Positions 22,376 to 33,370 are shown, numbered from the stretch's first letter. The stretch is DNA of 64,000 nucleotides from Cavia porcellus (GCF_034190915.1 NW_026947485.1:52329337-52393336); one strand, 5' to 3'. Numbers and translations: made by a program. The notes: generated by a model not told the origin, from the sequence alone.

Positions 22376-23600
22376 AAAAAGCAAATGAAGTTTAGAGAAT
22401 TTTAGAGAGCTAGTCTCTACTTTTCTGATCTTGCAAACTCCAGAATTATGCTTTCCAAAATTTCAGTGTTTGTAGAGTAGGTTCTTCTAGAACACGGATG
22501 CCAAGAGCAAGATCTGCATGTGGAAAGCTTTTTGAGGAATTGTATAGATATTTAAAGAACTCACAGATTCCAAATACAATACTCATGTAACATGTTTATT
22601 TAAAGACAATGATACTATGCCATTAAAGCAAACAATACAGGTATGGGGGTATCATAAAAGTACCTAAATCCCAGGTCCAATGGGCCCTTATTCACTCAAG
22701 GACCATGCTTCATAACTGGATTGAATTTTGAATATGTAAGAAATTTCCATATGGTGACAGCTCAAAACAGAAGCTTCAATAAAGTTTTCGTGTCTTGCTT
22801 GTCATGCTGTCAAACCAGACTATTTAACTAACTGAAACATTTGGAAGCCATCAGTAATATGAAATGACCCTGGGTGTTGGCACAGAAATTACAGACTTTT
22901 AACAGCATGTGATAAATCTCATTGCCCTCATCTTGGCTAAGAACCAAAGACAGACATCTAAATAACACTACAAGTTAGGAATTCCTCTCTGTTAAAGCTG
23001 CAAGTCAACTGCCCTCTATAAGATTGTTTTTGTAATCAATGCTTACCATGCAGGGTGTGAGCTGAAGCTGATTGGGATGAAGGAAGATACTTGGATTCAG
23101 TGATGCAGTTGTAGCAAGTCATTAGCCAGTTCTATGGGGACTCCAGGATAACCTTTCAGAGGGGTCTCAGAAGCAAAGTAAGTAAAGTTATATTTCCTCC
23201 CACAAAGCTTTCATAACAGAGTGATACTCGGTTGTTGAACTACTCCAAGCTCAAACTTTCCACTACTTTAACTGCAAAGTTGAAAAAAGAAATCTGCTCA
23301 GTGTTTGTCACTTTGTTTTAGTCGAAGCACAAATCCAATTTGCAAAAACCTGCACAGGTCTTGAGAGAGTAAGGAGTCACCTCTATCTATGGTTACAGAG
23401 GGCTGACACTTCCGTTTAAGCACAGCTGTCACCCAGACAACTTGTAGTTCTTATATTAGTGCAGTGAAACATTCACGATTGTGCTTTGATTTGTTTTGTT
23501 TTGTTTTTGTTTTTCTGTGCTTTATTTGCTTTATTTCTTTGGCTCAAAAGAAAGTTAGTGATAGGAGCTATAAAGTTAAGAAGAGAACCACTATAGAGTT
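22376..23600. other. Anonymous non-coding sequence
   Basis: No repeat or exon recognised, apart from a short TTTTG-rich stretch near 23490-23512. Confidence 0.45.
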
Positions 23601-23614
23601 AAAGAAAGAAATCA

Positions 23615-23718
23615 GTGGACTGGGGATTTAGCTCAGTGGCATATGTGTCTGTCTGGCAAGCGTAAGGTCATGAGTTTGATCCCTGTTACCCCACACCCCC
23701 CACCACAAAAAAAAAAAA
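23615..23718 (+). mobile_element. ID-like SINE with 14-bp target duplication
   Basis: 'GGACTGGGGATTTAGCTCAG', 'TGGCATATGTGTCTGTCTGG' and 'GAGTTTGATCCCTGTTACCC' form the tRNA-derived core. A C-rich stretch and a poly(A) of about 16 follow. The direct repeat AAAGAAAGAAATCA is perfect at 23601-23614 and 23719-23732. This is a complete, fairly young insertion. Confidence 0.95.
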
Positions 23719-24791
23719 AAAGAAAGAAATCACTGAAAAAATTGTTAAAATCCTGGAAAAATAAATTTATAAGTGCAATTTTTGAACCTCAGAACTAATT
23801 ATTTGGTTATCCATTATTTCTTATTGGAAAAATATGCTCAGTTCTCAAACTTTTTGACATTCAAACATGAAATCCAAACAAATTCAGTTCAACAAAGTGT
23901 TATCATACAGCAAATTAAACATGGCTAAATACCTTAGACTACAGTCTAGCTTACATCTAGGTGATGGTCCTGGGGAAACAGTTTTCTTCATCCAAGTTCA
24001 ATACCGAGAAGGAAATTCAAGTGAAAGATGAAAGTTTACAACACACCTATAACCCAAAGAATAAGAACCTCAGTCCTCAAAGGGAAGTGACCAGGTTAAT
24101 ACAGGTATAAAACTGTATTACAGATAAATAACTTTTGTATATTCTACTTCAGTATCTTTCTTACAAGTTCCTTTTTCACTTAAATTTCAAAATTGACTTA
24201 TGTTGCTTAACATCACTAAAATTTAATTGATATCATGCCTACATAAATTTGGTTTCCCACTATTTTTCAAAAGTTTGCTCTCTTTTTCTTGCCTAGAATG
24301 ACATTATTGTCATAAATCCCAAACTGTTTCCAATATCTTCATAATTCACTACACCATTAAGTCCCTCAGATTGTTGAGAATGTAGAAGTCCTTAGTAAAA
24401 TCTGAATATAATAATTGTCTCATGACTTCCATGTCAGGAGAGCAGGGAGAGATTAATATTTAATATAAACTTTCTCAAATATAAAGGAAAAGAATTCAAA
24501 AACAACTAACTGAAGTCTTGCTCCAAAAGTAGAGATAGTTTTAAATATCTCAAAGATCCAGAAACATTTGTCAGTTTTAATGTGGTCAGGATGATCAATA
24601 CCAGAGGAGATAGCAAGTTAGCAGATTTGCAGTACAGTGACAAGGAAACCAGGGCTCACAGTGCTGCAGGCCACAAGTAGATGACCAGGCATCCAGTAAG
24701 CACCACTTATATTCAAAGGAAAGGATTCAACCTCTGAGTTAGTGTTTAAATTCAAAGATTTATTGCAAGAGTTGAAGACCATAATCATAGT

Positions 24792-24855
24792 AGGGTTGAA
24801 GTTCAGTAATAGATTGTTTGGCTAGCATGTTCAATGTCCCTAGTTGGATCTCCAG
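24792..24855 (+). mobile_element. ID-like SINE fragment
   Basis: 'AGGGTTGAAGTTCAGTAATA' followed by 'GATTGTTTGGCTAGCATGTT' and 'TAGTTGGATCTCCAGG' matches the core of an ID element. No tail or target duplication is clear. It overlaps a 127-codon minus open frame, which is one reason to reject that frame. Confidence 0.65.
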
Positions 24856-24856
24856 G

Positions 24857-26342
24857 AAAATTATCCACTTTCTCCCCACAAAAAAGAGGAATAACAGACT
24901 CATGAGTTGATGGAAGAATGTCAAGCTCTTGGGCTGAGTTTCAGGGCAGGTTTCTGGCAATGAACTTATATGTAATAGAATCAAATTTGAGTAAAGGTCA
25001 AGGCACAAAACCTCAGTGCCCACGGATGGTTGAAATAGAATGAACTGCCCCTTGGAAGCAACCAAACCAAGTGCTGGACATTGGCAGTGAGATGCAGGGA
25101 AACTGTAAAAGCTGCTAAAACTCAAAGAGTTTGCAGAATACATACCTGGTTTTGCCTGTTATGCTAGCATTCCAACTCTGTTTAGCATTTGTGGCAGTCA
25201 AAGTGTTCATGTTTGAATGGCATAACAGGTGGTCACTCCAGTAGCTACATTGTTTGGAGAATGGGCAGGCCCATAATTAGAGTTATAATTTGTACAATCT
25301 CAGTTTATGCTTGGGAACTTTGGGTTAATCACTCGAGAGTAGAAGGAGCACAGTAGCAGCAGCAGTGCAGAATCAGCTGGCTGAGAAAAAAAGGAAAATG
25401 TGATTGAAGACTACCTATCTAAGTACAGAAGCAAAACCACCTTGATAGACATTAATGTGTGTGTGTGTGTGTGTGTGTGTTTCCTTTTCAAACAATACTA
25501 ATACACTGCCTTAGTTAATTATGTAATATGTCTTTCACAGATCTGGTATTTGTTTTTTCTATTTATCTTTTATATTTTCTCATCCACAAGTGATACTGTT
25601 GTTTCCCAAATGAGTCAGCAGGATTTGGCTTGGATTAATATAATTGATGAAAAAGAAAAAAGGTTGCACATTCAGTTAATACAATGAAAATGACTGTGTG
25701 ATGATGGTGAAAACACAACATGCAATTGTATCTAATTCTCTACCAAAACAAAACCAAATCAATCCAGGAAAATTTTCCATTTTAGTAATTTGCTTTAATT
25801 CAAGTGAATTTTATAGTTTAAATTTAACATTCCTGACTCCTGGGAGTCAAATTCTTTAGAGATTGACTATGTTAAATCCTTAGGCCATGATAGTCTTTAA
25901 TTGAAAAATAATCTTATTCTTTCTTTTTTGTTTCAAAGGGTAAAAAAAAAAATTAAAATCACTATATTTTCTTCCCTTCTAGTCCTAAGAGAGGTTTCCC
26001 CATTCATGACATAATTGAAGTTTGCAAACCTAAAACATTTTTAAATCAGGAACAAATCAAGGCTAACTAGGGTCCCTTGTTAGGTTTTTGGAGGACAGGT
26101 TCCCTGATGCTCTCTGAGGGCTCAAAGTAGGACAATGCTATAAGAAATGAGGCTAGCAATAAGGGCAGGATACTGATGTGGAAAAAGACTTAGCAAATAA
26201 TGACCAAGGAAAGCATTTACTAGAGATTAGAAACCTTATAACCAGGAGAGACATCAACAGTAAGTTAGAATTTATTTCAGTTGAAATATAAACAAATGAG
26301 TAAGAAGAAATAAATTCTCTAATATATTATTTCCTGTATTTA
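24857..26342. other. Anonymous sequence with a (TG)n tract
   Basis: A (TG)n array of about 14 units lies at 25455-25481. Elsewhere nothing recognisable. Confidence 0.5.
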
Positions 26343-26344
26343 CT

Positions 26345-26535
26345 TAGCCTCAAGACAGGATAGTGTAGTGGTTAGAAGTATAAGCTTGAAAGTCAGCCTG
26401 CCTGCACCTAGCTCTTAGCCACATTTCCCACAAGATATGACATCTGATCGTGTTCTATAATCTCTTTGTTTATCACCAGTAAAACAGTGCTGACCATAAT
26501 AGTAAGATAAAATTATGAGAATGTGTCCAATTATT
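26345..26535 (+). mobile_element. MIR SINE
   Basis: 'GGATAGTGTAGTGGTTAGAA' then 'GTATAAGCTTGAAAGTCAGC', 'CTGCCTGCACCTAGCTC' and 'CACCAGTAAAACAGTGCTGA' follow the order of MIR from its 5' 'ATAGTGGTTAAGAGC' to the 'TGTAAAATGGGGATAATAAT' core. Diverged. Confidence 0.8.
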
Positions 26536-26659
26536 CTTGGCTCCTAAAATACTTAAATTATTATTTTCTAGTCTTTTTTTCATTATGCCAGTCAAAGGCA
26601 GAAGAAATTTCAATGATTTCTCATTTGGGAATGAAATATGTAAGGTTTTTCATAGATTG

Positions 26660-26706
26660 ATATAGTATAGTATAGTATAGTATAGTATAGTATAGTATAG
26701 TATAGT
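26660..26706. repeat. (TATAG)n pentanucleotide microsatellite
   Basis: Nine uninterrupted copies of TATAG. Likely polymorphic in length. Confidence 0.97.
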
Positions 26707-27235
26707 ACCATTCAGGTTTCTCTGTACTCACTTCCAGAACTCCTTTTCACCTCCTCCTGGTTCAAATAATTATTGACTTTTGCACATATGGGTATATTTA
26801 TCCATATAGTCTGGACAACAAGTTTGCTTTGAAACTCTTCTGCTTCTGCTTCTAATGTGGCTTTGGAACCCAAAGCACGTTCTTCCTTCTGAGCCAGAGC
26901 CACATACCACATGTTTGCAATAAATAAAATAATCAAAGCTATCTGTAAAATATTTGAGGGCCTAATGATAGAAGAGGTATAATTACTGTTGTAAGGCTTA
27001 AAGCCTAGAATACTCCCTCAAACAATTTTAATCCTTGTGTATTTTCATTATAAGTATAAATATAATGAAGCACCCATAAGTTTACTGAGAATATTGAAGT
27101 CTAATAAATGATGTGATCACTTGAAGTTGGAAGTTTTATTATAAGTTACCTCGACTTCACTCCATTATCCATAGGAGCATATAAAGATATCAATTCCAAT
27201 ATTTATCTAGAAGGACACGATTACTTTGCCAAAGG

Positions 27236-27265
27236 ACAATAATAATAATAATAATAATAATAATA
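27236..27265. repeat. (AAT)n microsatellite
   Basis: Ten perfect AAT trinucleotides. The poly-Asn open frame across it is an artefact. Confidence 0.97.
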
Positions 27266-27424
27266 GCTTCCTTCACTGTTTCAAAGCTGTTTCCTCTTGG
27301 AGCAATTCACTTTCAAATTCGCTCTACTTGTCCAGAACAGCTGTCTGTCATCTCTCTCTCTCCATCTGTTCCTATCTCCAAATAAACTGTCTTCTTATTT
27401 TTTTTTTAAAAAGTTGTTTCCTCT

Positions 27425-27546
27425 TGGTGATAAAATGGATATGAACTTGCTTATATTTGGTGCTATAAAGAGGATCAAATAAAATTATGTTCATATAGTA
27501 TATACAATAGTGTCTGATATATTGCAAGTGCTCAATAAATTATGCA
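27425..27546 (+). mobile_element. MIR 3' fragment
   Basis: 'GATAAAATGGATATGAACTT', then 'GAGGATCAAATAAAATTATG' and 'GCAAGTGCTCAATAAATTAT' correspond to the MIR 3' half ending in 'GCGCTCAATAAATG'. Confidence 0.65.
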
Positions 27547-27695
27547 TATCATTTTATAAACCATAAACATTCACCAAAGTATGTTTGAGGATTATTTACA
27601 GATTTTCAAATTTATTATTTTAGAAATCAAGGAGTTAGAAAAGCAAACTGTACACGCTGCTGATGAAGTATTGGCATATTTTGTTATAGGGCTTT

Positions 27696-27752
27696 TCCTT
27701 TCTTTCTTTCTTTCTTTCTTTCTTTTTTTTTTCTTTCTTTCTTTCTTTTTTG
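27696..27752. repeat. (TTTC)n microsatellite
   Basis: TTTC tetranucleotides with a central T-run. Open frame of Phe/Leu/Ser is an artefact. Confidence 0.95.
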
Positions 27753-27869
27753 TTTTTCTGAGTCATCTTTTAAATTCTATTCTCACCCAGTAAAATTTGA
27801 AGCTGAACAATAAAATTGTGCTATCTTAAGGGGAAGTTTAAAACGAAACGTGTTCCTTGGTTTCTGATT

Positions 27870-28003
27870 TACTTATTTATGTACTTATTTACCTACTTTT
27901 TAATGCTTGACACGGAAAATCTATCTGTTGTTCAGGCTGACTTCAAATTCCCGGACTCAGAGGATCCTCCTCTGCCTCCTAAATGGCTTGGGCTATTTCT
28001 ATA
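27870..28003 (-). mobile_element. B1-like SINE, antisense
   Basis: Plus strand has 'GTTGTTCAGGCTGACTTCAA' then 'ATTCCCGGACTCAGAGGATC' and 'CTCCTCTGCCTCCTAAATGG', the complement of the 7SL-type 'GGAGGCAGAGG ... CCAGCCTG' body. A T-rich TTTATTTATG-type stretch to the left (27865-27900) is the A-rich tail of the element. Confidence 0.75.
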
Positions 28004-28296
28004 GAATTTGGAAGGATGCTCCATCGTTTTCTTCTGAGTTGAATAATATTTTCTCCTGAAGGAGAAATGTTAAATGTTTAGACATAAATATTATATATAT
28101 GTTCAGAAAGAAATTGCCTATTATTAAGGAGAAAAAAGAAAATAAAAACTATCTGCGCTAATTTCCAACTGCAGTCAGAGATGGGGACCTGATACTGAAC
28201 AAGTTCTGCCATCAAACAGAACTACAAAACTGGAAAACACAAGAGGCAACTCATTTAAGCCTCGGACAGAAGGTGATAGAAATGCAGACTCTCTGA

Positions 28297-28545
28297 AAAA
28301 AAAAAAAAAAAAAGGAACTTGCAAGGTGAATCCCAGCCATATTCCAGCTCTCTACCAGTGGAGAGTTCCCATTTCTGGCACACGAGGCAGGGATGCAAAC
28401 AGAGCACTGGGTGGTTGTTTTGAAGGAAGAGGCAGAGACCCAAGCTGGTGGTGCTGCACTGCTGGCCATCTCAGGGGAAGAGGGCTTGGGCGGTAGAAGC
28501 TGCACGCGACTTGGGAGTCAGGGACAGCTTTTATTTTCATTTTTT
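28297..28545. other. Poly(A) stretch and GC-richer unidentified segment
   Basis: An (A)18 run at 28297-28314 is followed by about 230 bp of GC-richer sequence that I cannot place in a repeat family. Several overlapping open frames of 60-84 codons exist on both strands, in a pattern expected by chance in GC-rich DNA. Confidence 0.4.
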
Positions 28546-28549
28546 ATCT

Positions 28550-28627
28550 TTTTTAACAGGGAATCAAATTCATGACCTCATGCTTGCCAGGCAGGCACTG
28601 CCCCGCAGAGCTGCAACCCCTACCCGG
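28550..28627 (-). mobile_element. ID-like SINE
   Basis: The minus strand reads 'GCCGGGTAGGGGTTGCAGCT', 'CAGTGCCTGCCTGGCAAGCA', 'TGAGGTCATGAATTTGATTC' and then an A-rich tail. The structure resembles the copy at 13.6 kb, including the 'GCCTGCCTGGCAAGC' segment. Confidence 0.85.
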
Positions 28628-28632
28628 CTATG

Positions 28633-29139
28633 AGATTTTGACTGAGGACTGCTTTGCACGTGCACAGGAGAAAACACACAGCTTACCACAGAATCCATAA
28701 AGCAAAAATCTGTGTTTTGAAAAAATTGTAAAAGTATATTGTCTCCTACTACTTACTTTTCATATATATTAAGTTTAATGTGAAATCTAATATATTTATA
28801 TTATTTTATATCATATATGATAGATCCAAATTATGACTACATATTTATCTTAACTATATTACTTTTTCATATAACAACTGATAGTCATCTTAATTTTAAA
28901 TTATATTCTTCACAAGATAAAGTTATTGTAGTGTATAATACACTGTACTTTCAAAGTCATTACCAACACATGCTTTGTTGTTGATTATGTTTTCTTGGTA
29001 GAGTTTAAATATGTAATACTTTAGTGTCTGACTAAAGATAACAGAATATTTGAAGAACACAAAATTTAATGTTACTTAAAAAATTTAAATCTTTTAAAAC
29101 TAGTTGTTCTAGAGTTTAGTCAGGGATATAGAAAACACA
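28633..29139. other. Anonymous AT-rich sequence
   Basis: No repeat or exon recognised. Confidence 0.45.
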
Positions 29140-29695
29140 GTGGTCATCTTCACTGAGAGAATACACAGTAGCTAAACGGGCACTGGAGGACTAAATAAGG
29201 AAAGCGGCACATGGCACCAACGTGAGTTCGTAACTGAAGGAAACAGCAACCAACCCTAACCAGGAGAATGAAAGAAAGCAGTTAGGGAGATGCAAAGCTG
29301 CAGAGCGGGAGCCCTGACCTCTGAGGAGGTGGCATTAGTCTCTGCTGTCACGGCTGTCGTTTGCTCTGAGAATAAGTAGGTGCAGGGAAGGTGGAAGGTG
29401 GATTTGGACATGCAGAGGAGAGTTCGCTGTGTGACACCCTGAGGCTGACCTGGGAGTGTGGACAGGAGCCAGAGACTAGAACCCCCCCACCCCTGCCCTT
29501 TCTGAGCTGAAGGTTTCTTTCTCTGATGCACTGATAGGCGCAAAAAGCAAAAAAAGGTCCGAGTCCTTTATACATGCCCTGCTCCCCAGTGTACCTCAAA
29601 GACTTCCCATTGGTACTGTGGGTTAGGGAGTTCTTGGCAAAGAAGAAACTCAGTGTATAGTGTCCTAGCTCCAGATTCACCAACGGATTATAGAA
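29140..29695 (-). other. GC-richer island with TATA-like motif, possible LTR or promoter
   Basis: About 550 bp of higher GC content between AT-rich flanks. On the minus strand it has 'GGGCATGTATAAAGGACTCG' (TATA-like, near 29560-29580), GC-rich sequence with a (C)8 run at 29483-29490 downstream, and an antisense 'AACGGATTATAG' edge. This looks like an LTR U3-R or a small promoter but no family or TG/CA ends are evident. The minus open frames of 95 and 111 codons overlap in different frames and I do not trust either. Confidence 0.3.
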
Positions 29696-29875
29696 AATTG
29701 TTTTGAGAGTTGAGATATAGGGTAAATAACCAATTCACCATACCCTCACAACTTTTAAACTTTTCATTTATCTGTTAGTCAATTTGAAAAAATGTCTTCA
29801 TATAATTTTACACATATTGGTACAATTAAATCTGGGAATATTATTTTCTTTCCTTTGCTAATAAATAGCAACTCA
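29696..29875. other. Anonymous AT-rich spacer
   Basis: Short flank to the L1 derivative; nothing recognised. Confidence 0.4.
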
Positions 29876-29904
29876 TTTTTTAATTTTTTTATTTTAAAAA
29901 GAAT

Positions 29905-30590
29905 AAAAAGAGAACAGAACAAAGCAGATCAGAATAGAACAATGCAAGCAACACAGCACTTCATGACAAGACAATCAACAGTAGCTACCACAGTGTTTCT
30001 TTTCTTCAAAATAGTTGAACATACTTTCGCACAAAATAATATCAAACATAACAAAATAGTATAAAACCATTCAAAAGAATGAAAGCACTACAGGACTTCA
30101 AAACCGAATAACAAGAAATGAACAATGGCTACTATAATACCTCATTTTCCCCAAAGACTTTGTTTATACCATCACACATAATAAAATTAAATAAAACAGC
30201 AGGATAGAACCAATCAAAATAGAAGAACAAAAGCGTGGCAGGACTTCAGAACAAGGTGATAGTAAATCAGTAATGGCTGCCATAATATCTTGTTTTCTTC
30301 AAAACCACTGTTCATATCACCACACATAATAAAATCAAACAAAACAGAATAAAGCCAATTGAACCAATCAATGAAAGCATTATAAGACTTCAAAGCAATA
30401 GGAAATCATGATTACCATAAAGTATCTCATTATATTCAAAATAGCTGCCCCTACCATCTGACAGCATAAAAACCTAACAAAACAAGACAGAAAAAAGCCA
30501 AACCTAACAAAATTGTGTAAACAATGCAAGAGTTCAAGACAAGACATTAAGAAATTACCAGTAGTTTCCACCTTTCCCTCCCAGGTGTTT
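29905..30590 (-). repeat. Five tandem ~145-bp units in the 3' part of copy A
   Basis: Phase markers of the type CAGGACTTCA occur at 29954, 30091, 30239, 30383 and 30527 (spacing 137, 148, 144, 144). Each unit also holds a 'GGCTACCATAATATCTC' segment, a 'TTCAAAATAGCTGTTC'-like segment and an 'ACATAATAAAATCAAAC' segment, in the same order. The units are diverged from one another by point changes and small indels. Confidence 0.85.
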
Positions 30591-30799
30591 CTTCCCCTTT
30601 GCTCTTACATTAACTATTTTGCTTTTGGAACAGAACTCCTTCTGTTCTTATGCTAGGGTTCACATGTATGAGTTCAAACTGTTTCAGTCATGAACATGAG
30701 TTCCTGCTGTGTCCATTTACCTACAGAAGCCTTGAGATTATTCAACTTTATATCTGGGTAGCTTTACACTGCATGGAAATATCATATCTTTCTTATCCA

Positions 30800-31060
30800 C
30801 TCTGCAGTTGATAAGAAAGTTACTCTTGCTTTTTTTTTTCTTTTCTTTCTTTTTTTTTTTTTGTCTCCTATCAATTGTTTTCTTTCCTTTGATTTTCATT
30901 CAGTCAACGAATTTCCTTTCCAGTTAAATATGTTTCTTGTATACAGTATATGGATGGTTCTTGTTTCTTGATCCACTCTCCATGTGTTTTTTTATTGGTG
31001 ATCTGAGCCCATCTATATTAATGGTTAGAACCAGCATACATTGGTTTGTCTCTGACCTGC
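30800..31060 (-). pseudogene. Remnant of L1 ORF2 start (endonuclease region)
   Basis: L1 ORF2 encodes an AP-type endonuclease and a reverse transcriptase. On the minus strand near 30990-31040 the reading gives VLTINIDGLRSPIKKH, close to the conserved ITILTLNVNGLNAPIKRHR start of the endonuclease domain. It continues over about 90 further codons with frameshifts and stops. The ORF2 sequence then gives way to the tandem units. Non-functional. Confidence 0.65.
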
Positions 31061-31095
31061 TGTCCTGCTTTTGGCTCTCCACGTTTCCCCTTCAT

Positions 31096-32134
31096 TCAGT
31101 TGCCTGTCTTGTTTGGTGATCCTCCTCTGCTGCTATTCCTGAAACCATGGTCATCCTTATCTCTCTCTAGAATATTCTTTAGCACTCTCCATAGGGTTGG
31201 ATTGGTAGTCATGAATTCCTTCAGTTGTTCTGTATCATGGAGCATTTTATTTTTCCATTAGTATTAAAAGATAGTTTTGGAAGTTGTTTTCTTTTAGGGC
31301 TTGAAACACTTTACTCCAAGACTTGATAGTTTGTGTTGACAAGTCTGCTGTGATTCTGAATGGTTTTCTTTTATAGGTGATTGGTCTATTTTCTCTAACA
31401 GCTTTTAATATTCTGTTCTTGTGCTGAATTTCTGGGATCTTGATTATTATATGTCTGGGTGTATATTTACTTTGGTTATGGCTAGTTGGAGTCCTACATG
31501 CCTCACTTACTTGTATGTCAGGTCCATTACCCATGTTGCAAAATTTTCTTCTATTTCTTCTGTGAATATCCTTTTAATTTCATTGGTGTTGACCCCTGCT
31601 TCTTTATGGATACCATCACTCTTAAATTATGTTTCTTTGCATCATCTGGTAGCCATTGAGTTGTTATTTTCTGATTCTGTGTTGTTTTTAAGAGATGTTT
31701 CCTTTCACAATCACTAGTTGCAATCCTGTCTTCAACGTTTGAAAGTCTGTCTTCAGTCTCTTTCGGGCAGTTTTGCCAACTTTTGACTGAATTTTTAATT
31801 TCCTGCATCTCTTTGAATCTATCTCATGCATTGTAATTTCTTTCTATAGTCAATCAATGTTTCCATCCTTTCCTGTGCTCCTCTTTTTTGTCTCTGTCTT
31901 CTTTAGACCTGAAGAACAATTCTTTCAGTACGTTTGTGATTTCTTTTTTTACCTGAGACATATTTCTGATTTGACTGCTTTTACAATCTCATAAAGCTGT
32001 TTCCTTACTTCATTTGCTGCCCTCTCAGAGATTTCAGGTCTATGACTTCCATTTTTTTCCATGATCGTATCTCCCAGGCTTATTGTGTGTGAGCTAGAGG
32101 TTTGAGTTTGCCTTTTGCTCCTTTGTGTTGACAT
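31096..32134 (-). pseudogene. L1 ORF1p-like pseudogene (copy A)
   Basis: L1 ORF1p is an RNA-binding chaperone with a coiled coil, an RRM and a C-terminal domain. The minus strand from ATG at 32134 reads an N-terminal part (MSTQRSKRQTQ...), a coiled-coil-like segment at 31551-31808 and a C-terminal segment with TPRHIIIKIPEIQ and ITADLSTQTIKS at 31247-31534. At least three frameshifts and several stops break it; a stop lies at 31247-31249. The start is chosen because it is the first ATG in the frame that runs into the conserved region. It is inactive. Confidence 0.85.
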
Positions 32135-32405
32135 TCTCTTGGGTTCTTCCCAACCAGCTGTTTGTGGGGTCCCGGGCACTTCCCACCTTGGCTGGCCCTG
32201 ACTGTGTGGCCCTGTTCCTGCTTGCTGCCTACAGGAAAGATTCTTCCGATAGCAGCTCCCTGAAGGTGAAGGTGGGTCTGCTGGTTCTCTCTGCCCATAC
32301 TGACTGCCTTTAGGTGCATCTGTCTGTCTCCTTTGGCCTGCACTGGGCGTGTGGAGGAAAGGGCCTTCAGGTGGTGGCACCCGGCAGGCAGAGGTAGGTC
32401 TTGCA
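32135..32405 (-). promoter_or_regulatory. Putative 5' region of L1 copy A
   Basis: GC-rich sequence immediately upstream of ORF1 in the element's direction, contrasting with AT-rich sequence on its other side. L1 5' UTRs carry the internal promoter, so this is the likely promoter part of the element. It has no recognised tandem monomers. Confidence 0.5.
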
Positions 32406-32410
32406 ACTTA

Positions 32411-32949
32411 TTTTATTTACAAAAATATTGGGTTATAGTATTTCATTCTCTATATTCTTAGGTATTAATCCATAATGCTCAAGAATTTTGTATTGCAGAG
32501 GAGACAATGAATAATATGTTGCTTTGTTTCTTCCTAGGTACTCTGCTTTCTTTTATAATTATTTATCAAGCAAAACAGCCACTACCAATATATGTTCAAT
32601 GGCCTCAGTATTGGCTTGGTTTTCATACACTGACTCCAATTATTTGAAATGGTTTAAATTGTTTCAGTGGTTTGGAAATTTGTTCTCATATTTGATTACT
32701 GCATTTATATTTCTTCTACTTTTTTATTTAGACCTAGATTTATCTATGTTTTGGATCTCTGATTTTGTTCACATATACTATGATAATATATAAATTCTTA
32801 TTGCTTCACACATTTTTTTCTTCAGTGACTGCAAGAATTGTTCAAATATATTCTTGATTCAATTTTCTGCCATATCATTTTTGTTTGGTACTGTCGTTAC
32901 ATTTTAAGTTCTCACATTTCTTTCATATTACAACTCATCCTGTTGTTTT

Positions 32950-32950
<1 letters not shown>
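32411..32950. other. Anonymous AT-rich sequence
   Basis: Open frame of 89 codons at 32524-32793 on the plus strand is hydrophobic and Phe/Tyr-rich, as expected for chance translation of T-rich DNA. Nothing recognised. Confidence 0.4.

Positions 32951-32952
<2 letters not shown>

Positions 32953-32997
<45 letters not shown>
32953..32997. repeat. (TA)n microsatellite
   Basis: About 22 uninterrupted TA dinucleotides, a cruciform-prone and mutable tract. Confidence 0.97.
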
Positions 32998-32998
<1 letters not shown>

Positions 32999-33327
32999 CT
33001 CTAACTTCTCTTCATAAATATCATAGCCCCTTTTAATTGTTGCAAGATTCTGGATTTTTTCCTGAAATTTCTTCTAGATTATTTACTAATTTTCAGAGGT
33101 ATATTTCTGGTTTTAAATCTTACAAATGGTGTTTTATTTCTTTCTTTAGTTCTGATATAGAATGTTTTCTTTTAAGACACCTCCCCAAATGACCTTTTAT
33201 ACTCAAATTCACTGTTTCCCACCATAGATTGAAGAGATGGTTTTGTGTAATGTTTTCTGTGACAAGTACGCCTCAAAGCTACATATCAAGGACAAGCTCC
33301 TATGGCACAACTCTCAGCCCAATTCTT

Positions 33328-33370
33328 AGATTTCAAAATCATTGTCCAAAAGATTTCAAAATCATTGTCC
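33328..33370. repeat. 23-bp tandem duplication
   Basis: AGATTTCAAAATCATTGTCC occurs at 33328-33347 and 33351-33370, with AAA between. A perfect short local duplication. Confidence 0.9.

Larger units (their letters stand above)
29876..32405 (-). mobile_element. L1-derived element, copy A, HAL1-like
   Basis: Reading from 32405 down, the element has a GC-rich 5' region (32135-32405), a broken ORF1 (31096-32134), a short stretch resembling the start of ORF2 (about 30800-31060), then five tandem units of about 145 bp (29905-30590) and a T-rich edge at 29876-29900 that is the A-rich 3' end. The reverse transcriptase part of ORF2 is absent. An ORF1-only or ORF1-dominated L1 derivative is the defining property of HAL1 elements. 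The tandem units in the position of ORF2 are unusual (see findings). Confidence 0.75.

Noticed and set aside
24760..25143. 127-codon open frame on the minus strand
   Set aside because: Its C-terminal part runs antisense through an ID-like SINE, and no family features are visible.
29905..30590. CRISPR-like regular repeat array
   Set aside because: Units are ~145 bp, contiguous, diverged and without short identical repeats and unique spacers; the DNA is mammalian and the array lies in an L1 derivative.
32125..32313. Open frame on the plus strand in the GC-rich block of copy A
   Set aside because: It is antisense to the L1 5' region and ORF1 start.
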